Below, one piece after another: positions 51,422-60,705 of a stretch of 64,000 nucleotides of DNA. Numbering within the stretch: the stretch's first letter is position 1; each line of letters starts with the position of its first letter. Both the position numbers and the translations under genes were made by a program. Where the stretch lies: NCBI RefSeq assembly GCF_012844455.2, contig NZ_JABBCQ020000008.1, positions 1 through 64,000 of the forward strand, written 5' to 3'. The notes under the pieces are model-generated. The model worked only from the letters and a program-made list of their open reading frames with translations, was not told the DNA's origin and made no database searches. The stretch comes from Comamonas suwonensis. GTDB lineage: Bacteria; Pseudomonadota; Gammaproteobacteria; Burkholderiales; Burkholderiaceae_C.

Positions 51422-51922
51422 ACCTTCATTCGGGTATTCGAGAGGTTGCAGCTGGCTCTGGGGCGGCTCATTTTGAGCATGCTCTGGAGTCTCAATTTCC
51501 TGCAGAAATCCCCGTAAACTGAAGAATATGACAAATAAATGACGTTTTTTTTGGGTTTTTGAATGTTTTTTTAATTTCTTTTTGATTCTTTTAAATTCCT
51601 TTCAATGCTTTGAAAGAATTTGCTTATTACAAAAAGAAATTTTTAGAACTTATTCGCGTGATTTTTTACTGTCATTTCACACCAGATACTTTACGCAATT
51701 TTCATTGAGAGAAATCTCTTTCTCTGCATGAGCTGCAGCCGTCTTATCAGGATTTTGTGGGAAGAACACGGTGTGTTTTATTTTTCGTGGCCCTTGAAGG
51801 GCTGTCTTGTTTGCGCGCTGAAACGCACAAGGACTCAAGAGTAAACTTCGCCCCGTTTAAGCCGGGAACCATGCTCTTTTGCTGTGAGTCGCCTGGTTTC
51901 TTTTCCCCGGTAAGGAGCATTC
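51422..51922. other. Non-coding region upstream of the pit operon
   Basis: 500 bp, unusually AT-rich between about 51530 and 51720. No gene is seen. CTGTCAT at 51669-51675 matches half of a Pho box, but the second half is poor, so PhoB control is only a possibility. Confidence 0.35.
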
Positions 51923-52570
51923 ATGCTATTTGGCAAGCTATTGCCGCGAGAAGGCAATTTTTTCGAGATGTTCAATCAGCATGCAGACCGCATTGTTGAA
52001 GCAGCTCATGCTTTCTCGCAACTCGTTGCAAATTACAACGACCCCCATCTGCGCGAAAAATACAACGCAGACGTCGATAACGCCGAGCGCGCCGCTGACC
52101 GCATCACCCATGATGTAACCAAGCTGCTACACAAGACGTTCATCACCCCTCTGGATCGTGAGCACATTCACTCGTTGATCAATACCATGGATGACGTGGC
52201 TGACCTGATTCAGGACTCGGCCGAGACCATGGCTTTGTACGACGTGCGTCACATGACGGAAGAAATCACACGTCTGACCGACCTGTGTGTGCGTTGCTGT
52301 GAACGGGTGCGTGATGCCGTCAAGTTGCTGGATCGCCTTTCGGATCCCTCCATCGTGGACGCCACGAGCAAGACCTGCGATGAGATTGATCGTCTGGAAA
52401 GCGATGCTGACCGCGTGATGCGAGCTGCCATGAGCAAGCTCTTCCGTGAAGAGCCCGATGTTCGTGAAGTGATCAAGCTCAAGGCTATCTATGAGCTGCT
52501 GGAAACCGTTACAGATCGCTGCGAAGACGTAGCCAATCTGATCGAGGGCATCGTCCTCGAGAATTCCTGA
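51923..52570 (+). CDS. DUF47 (PhoU-like) Pit accessory protein
   Basis: A 215-residue all-helical protein of the DUF47/YkaA family, PhoU-like. Typical segments: FFEMFNQHADRIVEAAHAFSQLV, ERAADRITHDVTKLLHKTFITPLDREHIHSLINTMDDVADLI, and DRCEDVANLIEGIVLE. It is encoded directly before Pit, as in many bacteria, and probably modulates phosphate uptake by it. AAGGAG precedes the ATG. Confidence 0.92.
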   Translation: MLFGKLLPREGNFFEMFNQHADRIVEAAHAFSQLVANYNDPHLREKYNADVDNAERAADRITHDVTKLLHKTFITPLDREHIHSLINTMDDVADLIQDSAETMALYDVRHMTEEITRLTDLCVRCCERVRDAVKLLDRLSDPSIVDATSKTCDEIDRLESDADRVMRAAMSKLFREEPDVREVIKLKAIYELLETVTDRCEDVANLIEGIVLENS

Positions 52571-52589
52571 TTCTCGCTGGAGCCCGATC

Positions 52590-53600
52590 ATGGAACCGGT
52601 ACAGGCAGCCCTCTGGGTTGTGATTTTGCTGGTGGCGCTTGCGTTGCTGTTCGACTTTATGAACGGCTTTCACGACGCTGCCAATTCCATCGCCACCGTA
52701 GTCTCTACGGGGGTGCTCAAGCCCGCTCATGCGGTGATATTTGCTGCGTTCTTCAACGTGGTGGCGATTTTTGTCTTCCATCTGAGCGTGGCGGCCACGG
52801 TGGGCAAGGGCATTGTTCAGCCGGGTATTGTGGATACGCACGTCGTGTTCGGTGCCTTGGTGGGTGCCATTACCTGGAACGTCATCACCTGGATCTACGG
52901 TATTCCCAGTAGCTCTTCGCACGCCTTGATCGGTGGCATTGTGGGTGCGGTGATGGCCAAGGCTGGCGCTGGCGCGCTGATTGCCAGCGGTATCTGGAAG
53001 ACAGTGGCCTTCATCTTTGTGTCTCCCGTGCTGGGCTTCCTGCTGGGTTCCCTGATGATGGTGCTGGTGGCTTGGATTTTCCGCCGCGCAAGCCCCAATC
53101 GCGTGGATAAGTGGTTTCGTCGTCTGCAGCTGGTTTCTGCCGGCGCTTACAGCCTGGGTCACGGTGGTAACGATGCTCAAAAGACCATCGGTATCATCTG
53201 GTTGCTGCTGATTGCGACGGGCTACACCAATGCAGCTGACTCAGCACCACCGACGTGGACTATTGTGAGCTGCTACCTAGCGATTGGCATGGGCACTATG
53301 TTTGGTGGCTGGCGCATCGTGAAGACCATGGGTCAGAAGATCACCAAGCTCAAGCCCGTTGGCGGCTTCTGTGCTGAATCGGGTGGCGCTTTGACACTGT
53401 TCTTCGCAACCTTCCTGGGCGTACCTGTGTCGACCACACACACCATCACCGGCGCAATTGTGGGCGTAGGTTCTACCCAGCGAGCCAGCGCAGTGCGCTG
53501 GGGTGTTGCTGGCAACATCGTCTGGGCCTGGGTTTTGACGATTCCAGCGAGCGCCTTTGTGGCTTCTATTGCCTATTGGGTCAGCTTGCAGCTGTATTAA
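52590..53600 (+). CDS. pit: PiT-family inorganic phosphate transporter
   Basis: A 336-residue, roughly 10-segment symporter with both PiT signatures, FDFMNGFHDAANSIATVVSTGVL near the start and SLGHGGNDAQKTIGI in the second half, plus GVPVSTTHTITGAIVGVGS. It takes up phosphate, probably as a metal-phosphate complex with protons. It lies 19 bp after the DUF47 gene and is followed by a strong terminator. Confidence 0.95.
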   Translation: MEPVQAALWVVILLVALALLFDFMNGFHDAANSIATVVSTGVLKPAHAVIFAAFFNVVAIFVFHLSVAATVGKGIVQPGIVDTHVVFGALVGAITWNVITWIYGIPSSSSHALIGGIVGAVMAKAGAGALIASGIWKTVAFIFVSPVLGFLLGSLMMVLVAWIFRRASPNRVDKWFRRLQLVSAGAYSLGHGGNDAQKTIGIIWLLLIATGYTNAADSAPPTWTIVSCYLAIGMGTMFGGWRIVKTMGQKITKLKPVGGFCAESGGALTLFFATFLGVPVSTTHTITGAIVGVGSTQRASAVRWGVAGNIVWAWVLTIPASAFVASIAYWVSLQLY

Positions 53601-53653
53601 TCTGCTACTGGATTCATAGCTTCTATCGCATATGAGTCAAGGGATTGATGAAA

Positions 53654-53682
53654 AAAAAGGCTTCGCATTGCGAAGCCTTTTT
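53654..53682. terminator. Bidirectional terminator after pit
   Basis: AAAAAGGCTTCG-CATTG-CGAAGCCTTTTT between convergent pit and the GGDEF-EAL gene. Confidence 0.92.
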
Positions 53683-53699
53683 TATGCCTGAATCCGGGA

Positions 53700-55484
53700 T
53701 CAGTCGACGTGTTTCTGCAGTCCAAACAATGCCGGGTTTTGCAGCAGTGACTTGATTTGGCCAACCGGCACCGGGGCGCTGAATAGATAACCCATGAAGT
53801 GCTCGCAACCATGCTGCGCCAGCAGTGCACGTTGCTCAAGGGTTTCAACACCTGCGCCGACCACGGTGATTTTGTGACGGCCAGCTAGCGCAATCGCGGC
53901 TTGAACCGCAGCTTCGCTGGCATTGTTGGGGCCAAGGCGCTGAACCAGTGAATGTGCGAGCTTGAGCTGGCACAAAGGCAATTGACGCAGCACCTCGGAT
54001 GTACTGGAGCCGCTGCCAAAGTCATCCAGCGACAGTCGCAGACCAATGGCGCTCAGGCGGCTCAAGGCGTGAATGATGTCGGCATTGACGGGGTTCAGGG
54101 TTTTGGTTGAAAGCTCCAGCACGAGCAGGGCGGGGTTGGCACCCGTTTGCGCAATGATGCTCTCAACTTGCTCAGCCAGATCCGAATGCTGCAGTTGCTT
54201 GGCGCTGATGTTGACGCACACGGCCTGATGGCTCAGTTGTGGATCATTCTTCCATTGAGCCAGTTGCTCGCAGGCGGCCTGAATGCTCCAGCGGCCCAGT
54301 GGAACAATGATGTCGGTTTCTTCTGCAACCGACAAAAAGATGCTGGGTGGCACCAGACCACGGCTAGGGTGGCGCCAGCGCAGCAAGGCTTCGAGTCCAC
54401 TCACGTCGCCGCGGGTGGAGTACTGGGGCTGGTAATGCAGTTCAAACTGACCCAGACGCAGTGCTTCACGCAGACCATGTTCCATGCGGGATCGGTCTAC
54501 GGGCTGAATTTTCTGCTCGGGGCTGAAGAAATGCAGACCCGGCGCTTCCTCGTCGCGCAGACGGTACATGGCGGTTTCAGCCTGCTGCAGCAACTCGGTG
54601 GCCGAGCGGGAGTGAGGGCCGAACAAGGTGGCACCGATATTCGCCTCGAGCTTCACAGTCTGATTGTTGAGCTGGTAGCTGGTGTTCAGGCTTTCCTGAA
54701 GTCTCTCCCCAAGCCGCTCGACCAACAGGTTGGCCAGTTCAATATCTGGGGAAAGATCAGACACCATGATGACAAAGTGCTTGGCATCCATGCGAGCCAC
54801 GGTATCGCAGGCGCGCACGCAGCTGAGCAGGCGCTGTGCAATATCTGACGCGAGGTAGGTACTGGCCTCATCGGCGTTCAGGTGGGTAAAGCCCTTGGCG
54901 GGCTCCATGTCGATGGTTAGCAGAGCTCCACGCCAGCCGGTACGCTCAGACTGGATCATGGATTGCGACAGACGATCCAGCAGTAGGCGGCGGTTGGGCA
55001 GGTTGGTCAGGGCATCAAAGAATGCCAGGCTTTCCGCGTCGCCTTCACTGGCAACCAGCTCCTTGCAGGCCAGCACGGTGTAATTGGCCGAAAGAGCGTG
55101 AGCCGACAGGCTGACCTTGCGCCTATTGGGTAGTTGTATCTGGATGCTGGTCTGCTGGCGCGTGATCAGGGACAGCTGGCTCTCGGCAATGCTGTTCAGG
55201 GTTGGCGCAGATGTGGTTGGTGCAGATGCCGCAGCAGATTGCAGAACCGTCTGCAGTGTTGCGCCAACCTTGAGAGTCGGTACAAGCCAGGGAAAGAGGC
55301 GCAGGTAACCATCATTCCAGCGCTGAGCCCGGTTTTGCGCATCCAGCAGCACATAGCCGCTGCTGGTCTGTTCAAGAATGCGGAAAAGCTGCTCTCCGTA
55401 CACGCCCACCAGGCTGGTGGCTGCCGGGAAGGGGCTTTGCCCATGTACTTCGGATTTGACAGACTTGTCGGCAGGTACGGACAT
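53700..55484 (-). CDS. PAS-GGDEF-EAL protein with degenerate catalytic motifs
   Basis: A 594-residue cytoplasmic protein: a PAS-like domain (residues about 30-140), a GGDEF-fold domain (about 150-310) and an EAL-fold domain (about 325-580). The GGDEF site reads ARMDAKHF, so cyclase activity is unlikely. In the EAL domain EALLRW and LDDFGSGSS are present, but KxD reads KLA, the EGVE glutamate is Ala (GAGVE) and QGY reads MGY. Phosphodiesterase activity is therefore doubtful; a c-di-GMP-binding or scaffold role is more likely. No membrane segment. Confidence 0.85.
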   Translation of the reverse strand: MSVPADKSVKSEVHGQSPFPAATSLVGVYGEQLFRILEQTSSGYVLLDAQNRAQRWNDGYLRLFPWLVPTLKVGATLQTVLQSAAASAPTTSAPTLNSIAESQLSLITRQQTSIQIQLPNRRKVSLSAHALSANYTVLACKELVASEGDAESLAFFDALTNLPNRRLLLDRLSQSMIQSERTGWRGALLTIDMEPAKGFTHLNADEASTYLASDIAQRLLSCVRACDTVARMDAKHFVIMVSDLSPDIELANLLVERLGERLQESLNTSYQLNNQTVKLEANIGATLFGPHSRSATELLQQAETAMYRLRDEEAPGLHFFSPEQKIQPVDRSRMEHGLREALRLGQFELHYQPQYSTRGDVSGLEALLRWRHPSRGLVPPSIFLSVAEETDIIVPLGRWSIQAACEQLAQWKNDPQLSHQAVCVNISAKQLQHSDLAEQVESIIAQTGANPALLVLELSTKTLNPVNADIIHALSRLSAIGLRLSLDDFGSGSSTSEVLRQLPLCQLKLAHSLVQRLGPNNASEAAVQAAIALAGRHKITVVGAGVETLEQRALLAQHGCEHFMGYLFSAPVPVGQIKSLLQNPALFGLQKHVD

Positions 55485-55709
55485 AAAACCTCGTCAGGCA
55501 AGTGCAGCGAGAACGCCTAAGGATCCAGAGTCTGAGAGAGGCGAAGTCGTTGCAAGATGTTCTTCAGATTGGCATTGTGGGTTCTGTCGGTTGATAGGGA
55601 AGCGTTTTAAAGCGCTTAAATCTCAAATTAGACTTTTACTTACAAAAAATGCATGTTGAAAATAAGTTTTATCAGGCTCATCCCTTGGATCAAAGACTCT
55701 GAATCTGTT

Positions 55710-56195
55710 TTATTGCGATATTTTTCGCGCCTCTTGCACCTGATATTCAAAATAATGCTGAAAGCTATAGGCAATGCTGGCCATCAGCACGGTGGCACCA
55801 AACATCAGCGATAGTGCAATGGCGAAAATCGTGGTCCATCGTGTTCCGCCCGCAGGTGCATCAGAAGCTGCGCCGGGGTTGAAGTGGGCATTCCAGGCCT
55901 GCTTGTCCATTAGCCCATAAAGAATGGCGCGCAGTGCGCACCCGGCGATGGTGAAGCCCAGCATGGGGATGAGAATCCAGCTCAGTTGGTCGTCCTGACC
56001 AAGCTGCTGGACTCGCTCAATTCCGTAAATACCCAGAGCGGTAGGGATAGGTAAAAGCCAGCCCAACCAGTCACCCAGGCCGTAGAGGTAGAAGCGGTGC
56101 AAGCCCAGTGGGCCACCCAGAAATGCCAGCCAGGCGGCGACAGTCTTGTTCTTGGCGCGAGAGGTGGGGGCCGTAGCGGGCGCAATAGGGTTCAT
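55710..56195 (-). CDS. TM2-domain membrane protein
   Basis: About 161 residues from MNPIAPATAP. The TM2 signature KNKTVAAWLAFLGGPLGLHRFYLYGLGDW is followed by two more membrane segments (LSWILIPMLGFTIAGCALRAILYGL and TIFAIALSLMFGATVLMASIAYS). Function unknown. The frame is open to 56246, but the family start favours 56195. Confidence 0.75.
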   Translation of the reverse strand: MNPIAPATAPTSRAKNKTVAAWLAFLGGPLGLHRFYLYGLGDWLGWLLPIPTALGIYGIERVQQLGQDDQLSWILIPMLGFTIAGCALRAILYGLMDKQAWNAHFNPGAASDAPAGGTRWTTIFAIALSLMFGATVLMASIAYSFQHYFEYQVQEARKISQ

Positions 56196-56476
56196 GGCAG
56201 GGAGCAGAAGCTGAAAGCGATAAGACCAGTCCATTATTCCCGTCATGCGGGTCTTCTGGCACAGGGCAAGTGCGGTCTAACTGGTGATAGACCTTTGCAC
56301 TGCAGCTGTTCATTTTTCGAGCTGTAGGCATCGTGGACAGAAATCGATATAATTTCCTGTTTTACGGCGTGTCGCTGGCCGGGTGGTCATGTCGCGTGTC
56401 TCAAACGCTGTAAGAAAACCTGCGCAGCTGGTCAAATTTTTGATGGCACTGGCTGTAACCACCCGAAGGAAACATC

Positions 56477-56731
56477 ATGGTTGTTATTCGTCTCTCCCGC
56501 GGCGGCTCTAAAGCTCGTCCTTTCTACAACGTAGTTGTTGCTGACAAGCGCGTTCGTCGCGACGGTGCATTCATCGAGCGTCTGGGTTTCTACAACCCTA
56601 GCGCCCGTGGCGCCGAAGAAGGCCTGCGTCTGGCTCTGGACCGCGTTGCTTACTGGAAGAGCGTTGGTGCTCAAGCTTCTGATACGGCTGAACGCCTGAT
56701 CAAGGAAGCTACCAAGAAGGTTGCTGCCTAA
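56477..56731 (+). CDS. rpsP: 30S ribosomal protein S16
   Basis: An 84-residue S16, [45 protein letters not shown], first of the rpsP-rimM-trmD-rplS cluster. GAAGGAAAC precedes the ATG. A TATAAT at about 56347 may be its -10 box. Confidence 0.98.
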   Translation: MVVIRLSRGGSKARPFYNVVVADKRVRRDGAFIERLGFYNPSARGAEEGLRLALDRVAYWKSVGAQASDTAERLIKEATKKVAA

Positions 56732-56770
56732 TTTTATTAGGTGGCGGCTTTTTTAAGCGCCTTATCAAAG

Positions 56771-56807
56771 CGGGTTCCGTTGGCTTGCCTGACGGGACCC
56801 GTTTTTT
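56771..56807. terminator. Attenuator/terminator between rpsP and rimM
   Basis: CGGGTTCCGT pairs with ACGGGACCCG (one wobble) around a 17-nt loop, followed by seven T residues, inside the cluster. It could lower expression of the downstream enzymes relative to S16. Confidence 0.7.
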
Positions 56808-56842
56808 ATTGAATTTCTGAAATCTCTCTTTCGCTGATCCCC

Positions 56843-57412
56843 ATGAGCCACATGCCTCTTCTTCAAGCTACGAGCTTGCCTGCTGATGCCGTTGAAGTCG
56901 GTCGCATTGCCGATGCCTGGGGAATCAAGGGCTGGTTCAAAGTCCAGGCGTTCAGCAGCGCCCCTGATGCACTGTTTGCTGCCAAGAACTGGTTCTTGCT
57001 GCCTTCGGAAAAGGGTGCCAAGCAGTTCACAGGGACTGTAGTTTTGCCCGTCAAACAGGCGCGTTTTCATTCCGATACTGTGGTGGCTACCTCCCCTGAA
57101 GTGGCGGACCGCAACGCGGCTGAAGCCTTGCGCGGTGCTCGCATCTTTGTAGCGCGTGAGCATTTTCCCAAGACCGATGACGGCGAGTTTTACTGGGTCG
57201 ATCTGCTGGGCTTGTCTGTAGTCAACCGAGAAGGTGTGGCTCTGGGCGTTGTCACGGATCTGATGTCGACTGGCCCACAGACCGTGCTGGTGCTGGGCTA
57301 TGAAGTTGAAGGCAAGGAGCAGGAGCGCCTGATTCCTTTTGTTGACGCCTATGTGGACTCGGTTGATCTGGCCACCAAGCTCATCGTCGCCGACTGGCAG
57401 CCTGATTATTGA
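56843..57412 (+). CDS. rimM: Ribosome maturation factor RimM
   Basis: 189 residues with the N-terminal barrel (VEVGRIADAWGIKGWFKVQAFS) and the PRC-barrel part (DDGEFYWVDLLGLSVVNREGVALGVVTDLMSTGPQTVLVL). It assists 30S head assembly with S19. Standard position after rpsP. Confidence 0.95.
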   Translation: MSHMPLLQATSLPADAVEVGRIADAWGIKGWFKVQAFSSAPDALFAAKNWFLLPSEKGAKQFTGTVVLPVKQARFHSDTVVATSPEVADRNAAEALRGARIFVAREHFPKTDDGEFYWVDLLGLSVVNREGVALGVVTDLMSTGPQTVLVLGYEVEGKEQERLIPFVDAYVDSVDLATKLIVADWQPDY

Positions 57413-57463
57413 ATGTGAATGCGTAAGCACTATTAATTAAATAGCTGCTTACGCTTGTAGATC

Positions 57464-58243
57464 ATGCGTTTCGACATCATTACCCTGTTCCCTGAGTTAT
57501 TTGCCCCGTTTCTGGAAAGTGGGGTGACTCGCCGCGCTTACAGCTCTGGCCAGGTCGCAGTGCACTTGTGGAACCCGCGTGACTGGGCCGAAGGCAACTA
57601 CCGTCGCGTCGATGACCGCCCCTTTGGCGGCGGCCCCGGCATGGTGATGATGGCCGAGCCCTTGCAGCTGTGTCTGAATGCGATTCGCGCAGCCCGCATC
57701 GAGGCGGATGCGCAAGAGCAGTCCGAGCCCGCACCTGTAGTTTTGTTTTCGCCCATTGGCACCACGCTCAAGCATGCGGTGGTGGCGGAGTGGGCCGAAA
57801 GCCGTGGCGCGGTACTGCTTTGCGGTCGCTATGAAGGTATTGACCAGCGCTTTATCGATACCCACGTTACGCATCAGCTGAGTCTGGGAGACTTTGTGCT
57901 CTCCGGCGGAGAACTGGCGGCCATGGTGCTGCTGGACTCTCTGGCGCGATTGCAGCCGGGTGTGCTCAACGACGAAGGCAGCTTTCAGCAAGACAGCTTC
58001 AACCCTGCACTGGATGGTTTGCTGGACTGTCCGCATTACACCCGCCCCGAAGTCTGGAATGGGCAGGATGTGCCGCCTGAGCTGTTGTCTGGACACCACG
58101 CCAACATCGAGCGCTGGCGCCGTGACCAGCGCCTGCGCATTACGACGCAGCACCGCCCGGAGCTGATTGAGCAAGCTCGGAAACAGGGGCTTCTCAATGC
58201 CAAAGACGAAGGGTTTTTGGCAAAAACAGCTCCCAAGCTATAA
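57464..58243 (+). CDS. trmD: tRNA (guanine37-N1)-methyltransferase
   Basis: A 259-residue SPOUT methyltransferase with [38 protein letters not shown] and the knot region [14 protein letters not shown] then [21 protein letters not shown]. It makes m1G37. The start is ATG 57464; GCGTAAGC/GCTTACGC inverted copies lie in the 50-bp gap after rimM. Confidence 0.96.
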   Translation: MRFDIITLFPELFAPFLESGVTRRAYSSGQVAVHLWNPRDWAEGNYRRVDDRPFGGGPGMVMMAEPLQLCLNAIRAARIEADAQEQSEPAPVVLFSPIGTTLKHAVVAEWAESRGAVLLCGRYEGIDQRFIDTHVTHQLSLGDFVLSGGELAAMVLLDSLARLQPGVLNDEGSFQQDSFNPALDGLLDCPHYTRPEVWNGQDVPPELLSGHHANIERWRRDQRLRITTQHRPELIEQARKQGLLNAKDEGFLAKTAPKL

Positions 58244-58382
58244 TCTTAGGCTCTTTGATCCTCTATCCGGCCGCTGCAAGGAATAACGGATCTGCTTTCG
58301 AGCAGTTCCTGTAATGCAGCAATGGCACCAATCCCGGTGCTTGCCAATTCTGGCGCGGACAAGATCCAAGTGGATTTACATC

Positions 58383-58769
58383 ATGAATCTGATCCAGACT
58401 CTCGAGCAAGAAGAAATTGCTCGCCTGAACAAGACTATCCCCGAATTCGCTCCTGGTGACACCGTCATCGTGAGCGTGAACGTGGTTGAAGGTGCTCGTA
58501 AGCGCGTTCAAGCTTACGAAGGCGTTGTGATTGCTAAGCGTAATCGTGGCCTGAACAGCGGCTTCACAGTGCGCAAGATCTCCAGCGGTGAAGGCGTGGA
58601 ACGTACGTTCCAGACTTACTCCCCTCTGATCGCTGGCATTGAAGTCAAGCGTCGCGGTGATGTGCGCCGTGCCAAGCTGTACTATCTGCGTGAACGTAGC
58701 GGCAAGTCTGCTCGTATCAAGGAAAAGCTGCCTCAGCGCCGCGTTAAGACTGCAGCTGCTGCTCAGTAA
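58383..58769 (+). CDS. rplS: 50S ribosomal protein L19
   Basis: A 128-residue L19: [20 protein letters not shown], then [46 protein letters not shown] and [26 protein letters not shown]. The frame opens at 58314, but ATG 58383 is the conserved start. Last gene of the cluster. Confidence 0.98.
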   Translation: MNLIQTLEQEEIARLNKTIPEFAPGDTVIVSVNVVEGARKRVQAYEGVVIAKRNRGLNSGFTVRKISSGEGVERTFQTYSPLIAGIEVKRRGDVRRAKLYYLRERSGKSARIKEKLPQRRVKTAAAAQ

Positions 58770-58793
58770 TACGCGCGTCGGAAGTGATTCCGT

Positions 58794-58825
58794 AAAAGCC
58801 GCTACAGTTCGCTGTGGCGGCTTTT
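58794..58825 (+). terminator. Terminator after rplS
   Basis: AAAAGCCGCTACAG-TTCG-CTGTGGCGGCTTTT with a UUCG tetraloop and a T-run. Confidence 0.92.
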
Positions 58826-58881
58826 TTTATGGCTGTCGTGTTTTTGCTGTTCTTGCTTTTGCTCCTGTTTGGGCTGAATAC

Positions 58882-59580
58882 ATGCCTGCATCTGATCAAT
58901 CCTCTACTCTCTCTACTGGCATCGCAGACCCCAGGTTGGCGCGATTGCTGGGCATTGACCATGGGCTGCCCCCGGTTCCCTTGGGCGCTCAGACCGTTCA
59001 AGCCCTGCGCACACGCTTCGCACAGCCGCCGCAGTGGTCCCCTGAGTACATGTCAGAAAAGCGCTTTACCACTCGCGAGCCTTCGGATGCCGCCGTGCTG
59101 GTGCCCATCGTGCTGCGTGAGCAGCCGACAGTGCTGCTGACCGTGCGCTCGGCAAAGCTGTCCACGCACTCTGGGCAGGTGGCTTTTCCGGGTGGCAAGC
59201 GCGATCCGCAGGATGTATCGGCCGAGGCCACAGCGCTGCGCGAGGCGCATGAAGAGGTGGGGTTGGCCCCCAAGAATGTGGAGGTGCTGGGGCGTCTGCC
59301 TGTCTATGTGACGGGGACGGCATTCAATATCACGCCTGTGGTGGCGCTGGTGCACCCGCAGCCCAGCTACTTTCCGAATCCGGGCGAAGTGGCTGATTTG
59401 TTTGAAGTTCCTTTGTCCTTTTTGCTCAATCCTGCTCACCACGAGCGCCATGCCATGCAGTGGCAGGGTGTAGATCGAGAGTGGTTCGCCATGCCCTATC
59501 AGGATGGCGAGCGGCAGCGCTACATCTGGGGTGCGACGGCAGGCATGTTGCGCAATCTTTACCGTTTTTTGGCGGCTTGA
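58882..59580 (+). CDS. Nudix hydrolase, CoA pyrophosphatase-like
   Basis: 232 residues. The Nudix box is GGKRDPQDVSAEATALREAHEEVG, preceded by the CoA-pyrophosphatase type VLLTVRSAKLSTHSGQVAFPGG (UPF0035 motif). It probably cleaves CoA or acyl-CoA to phosphopantetheine and 3',5'-ADP. The frame is open upstream through the rplS terminator, but MPASDQSS at 58882 is the reasonable start. Confidence 0.88.
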   Translation: MPASDQSSTLSTGIADPRLARLLGIDHGLPPVPLGAQTVQALRTRFAQPPQWSPEYMSEKRFTTREPSDAAVLVPIVLREQPTVLLTVRSAKLSTHSGQVAFPGGKRDPQDVSAEATALREAHEEVGLAPKNVEVLGRLPVYVTGTAFNITPVVALVHPQPSYFPNPGEVADLFEVPLSFLLNPAHHERHAMQWQGVDREWFAMPYQDGERQRYIWGATAGMLRNLYRFLAA

Positions 59581-59627
59581 GACGTTAGTTGTAACAAGCT
59601 GACAAACAGCCCCGCTATGATGAAGCA

Positions 59628-60614
59628 ATGAGTTTCTTTGCCATCTTGATCGCCTTGCTGCTGGAGCAGGCGCGCCCGCTGGCCCGGTCTAACCTGGTGC
59701 AGGCGGGCTATCGCGCCTGGACTGTGACCGTTCGCAGCAACTTTGATGCTGGCAAGGCGCACCACGGCTGGCTGGCCTGGACTATGGCGGTCTTGCTGCC
59801 CTGCGCCATCGTGCTCGGTATCTTCTGGGCCTTGCTGCAACTGATTGGCTGGCCTGCTGCCATGCTCTGGAACGTGGCTGTGCTTTATGTCACGCTGGGG
59901 TTTCGCCAGTTCAGCCATCACTTCACCCACATTCGTGATGCGCTGGATTCAGGAGATGAATTTGCCGCTCGCCAGGCGCTGGCCGACTGGCAGCAGGTGG
60001 ACGCCAGCGAGGTGCCGCGCAGTGAGGTGGTGCGCCATGTCATCGAATATTCGGTACTGGCCGCGCACCGCCATGTGTTTGGCGTGTTGTTCTGGTTTTC
60101 GATTTTCTCGGCATTGGGGCTGGGCCCGCTGGGCGCGATTCTGTACCGCATGGCGGAATATCTGTCGCGGGCCTGGTCACGCAAGGGCGCTGAAGGCTTG
60201 CAGGCCCCGACCAGTGAGCGCCTGCAGTCTGCCGCAGCCAAGGCTTGGTATGTGATTGACTGGCTGCCTGCGCGGCTGACGGCGCTTTCCTTTGCCATGG
60301 TGGGTAGCTTTGAAGAGGCTATCGATAACTGGCGGGTTTACGCCCAGCGCTTCCCCAATGACAACGATGGCGTAATTTTGGCCGCCACTGCCGGTGCCAT
60401 CAATGTACGCTTGGGCGGTGAGGCCTTGCGCCGGCGCGATGCGGGTTACGGCGAAGAGGGGGCTGATGCGCAGTGGGAGAGTGGCAGCGACTCCACCCCG
60501 GGGCGCGAGCCTGAAATGTCCCATTTACGCAGCGTGGTGGGCTTGGTCTGGCGCTCGGTAGTGGTCTGGCTGCTGTTGCTGGCTCTGCTGACGTTTGCTC
60601 GCCTGCTTGGGTAA
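59628..60614 (+). CDS. CobD/CbiB-family membrane protein
   Basis: 328 residues with about four membrane segments. MSFFAILIALLLEQARPL and the central ALADWQQVDASEVPRSEVVRHVIEYSVLAAHRHVFGVLFWF match proteins annotated as CobD/CbiB-like. No other cobalamin genes are nearby, so a role in adenosylcobinamide synthesis is unlikely here; the group also resembles AmpE. True function unknown. Confidence 0.7.
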   Translation: MSFFAILIALLLEQARPLARSNLVQAGYRAWTVTVRSNFDAGKAHHGWLAWTMAVLLPCAIVLGIFWALLQLIGWPAAMLWNVAVLYVTLGFRQFSHHFTHIRDALDSGDEFAARQALADWQQVDASEVPRSEVVRHVIEYSVLAAHRHVFGVLFWFSIFSALGLGPLGAILYRMAEYLSRAWSRKGAEGLQAPTSERLQSAAAKAWYVIDWLPARLTALSFAMVGSFEEAIDNWRVYAQRFPNDNDGVILAATAGAINVRLGGEALRRRDAGYGEEGADAQWESGSDSTPGREPEMSHLRSVVGLVWRSVVVWLLLLALLTFARLLG

Positions 60615-60631
60615 TCCGTTAAAAAAGCAGC

Positions 60632-60656
60632 TAGCGCTTATGGGTTAAGCGTTACC
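60632..60656. repeat. CTAGCGCTT/AAGCGTTA palindromic repeat (imperfect)
   Basis: Between convergent genes; same left arm as at 3973 and 5406, right arm diverged at one position. Confidence 0.55.
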
Positions 60657-60705
60657 TGCTATGGATTTAGCGAACGTCTGCGATGACCGTGATCGCAGCG
60701 CCGAT

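Noticed and set aside
51669..51690. Pho box upstream of the DUF47-pit operon
   Set aside because: One 7-bp half matches, but the second half does not, so it was only noted in the region entry.
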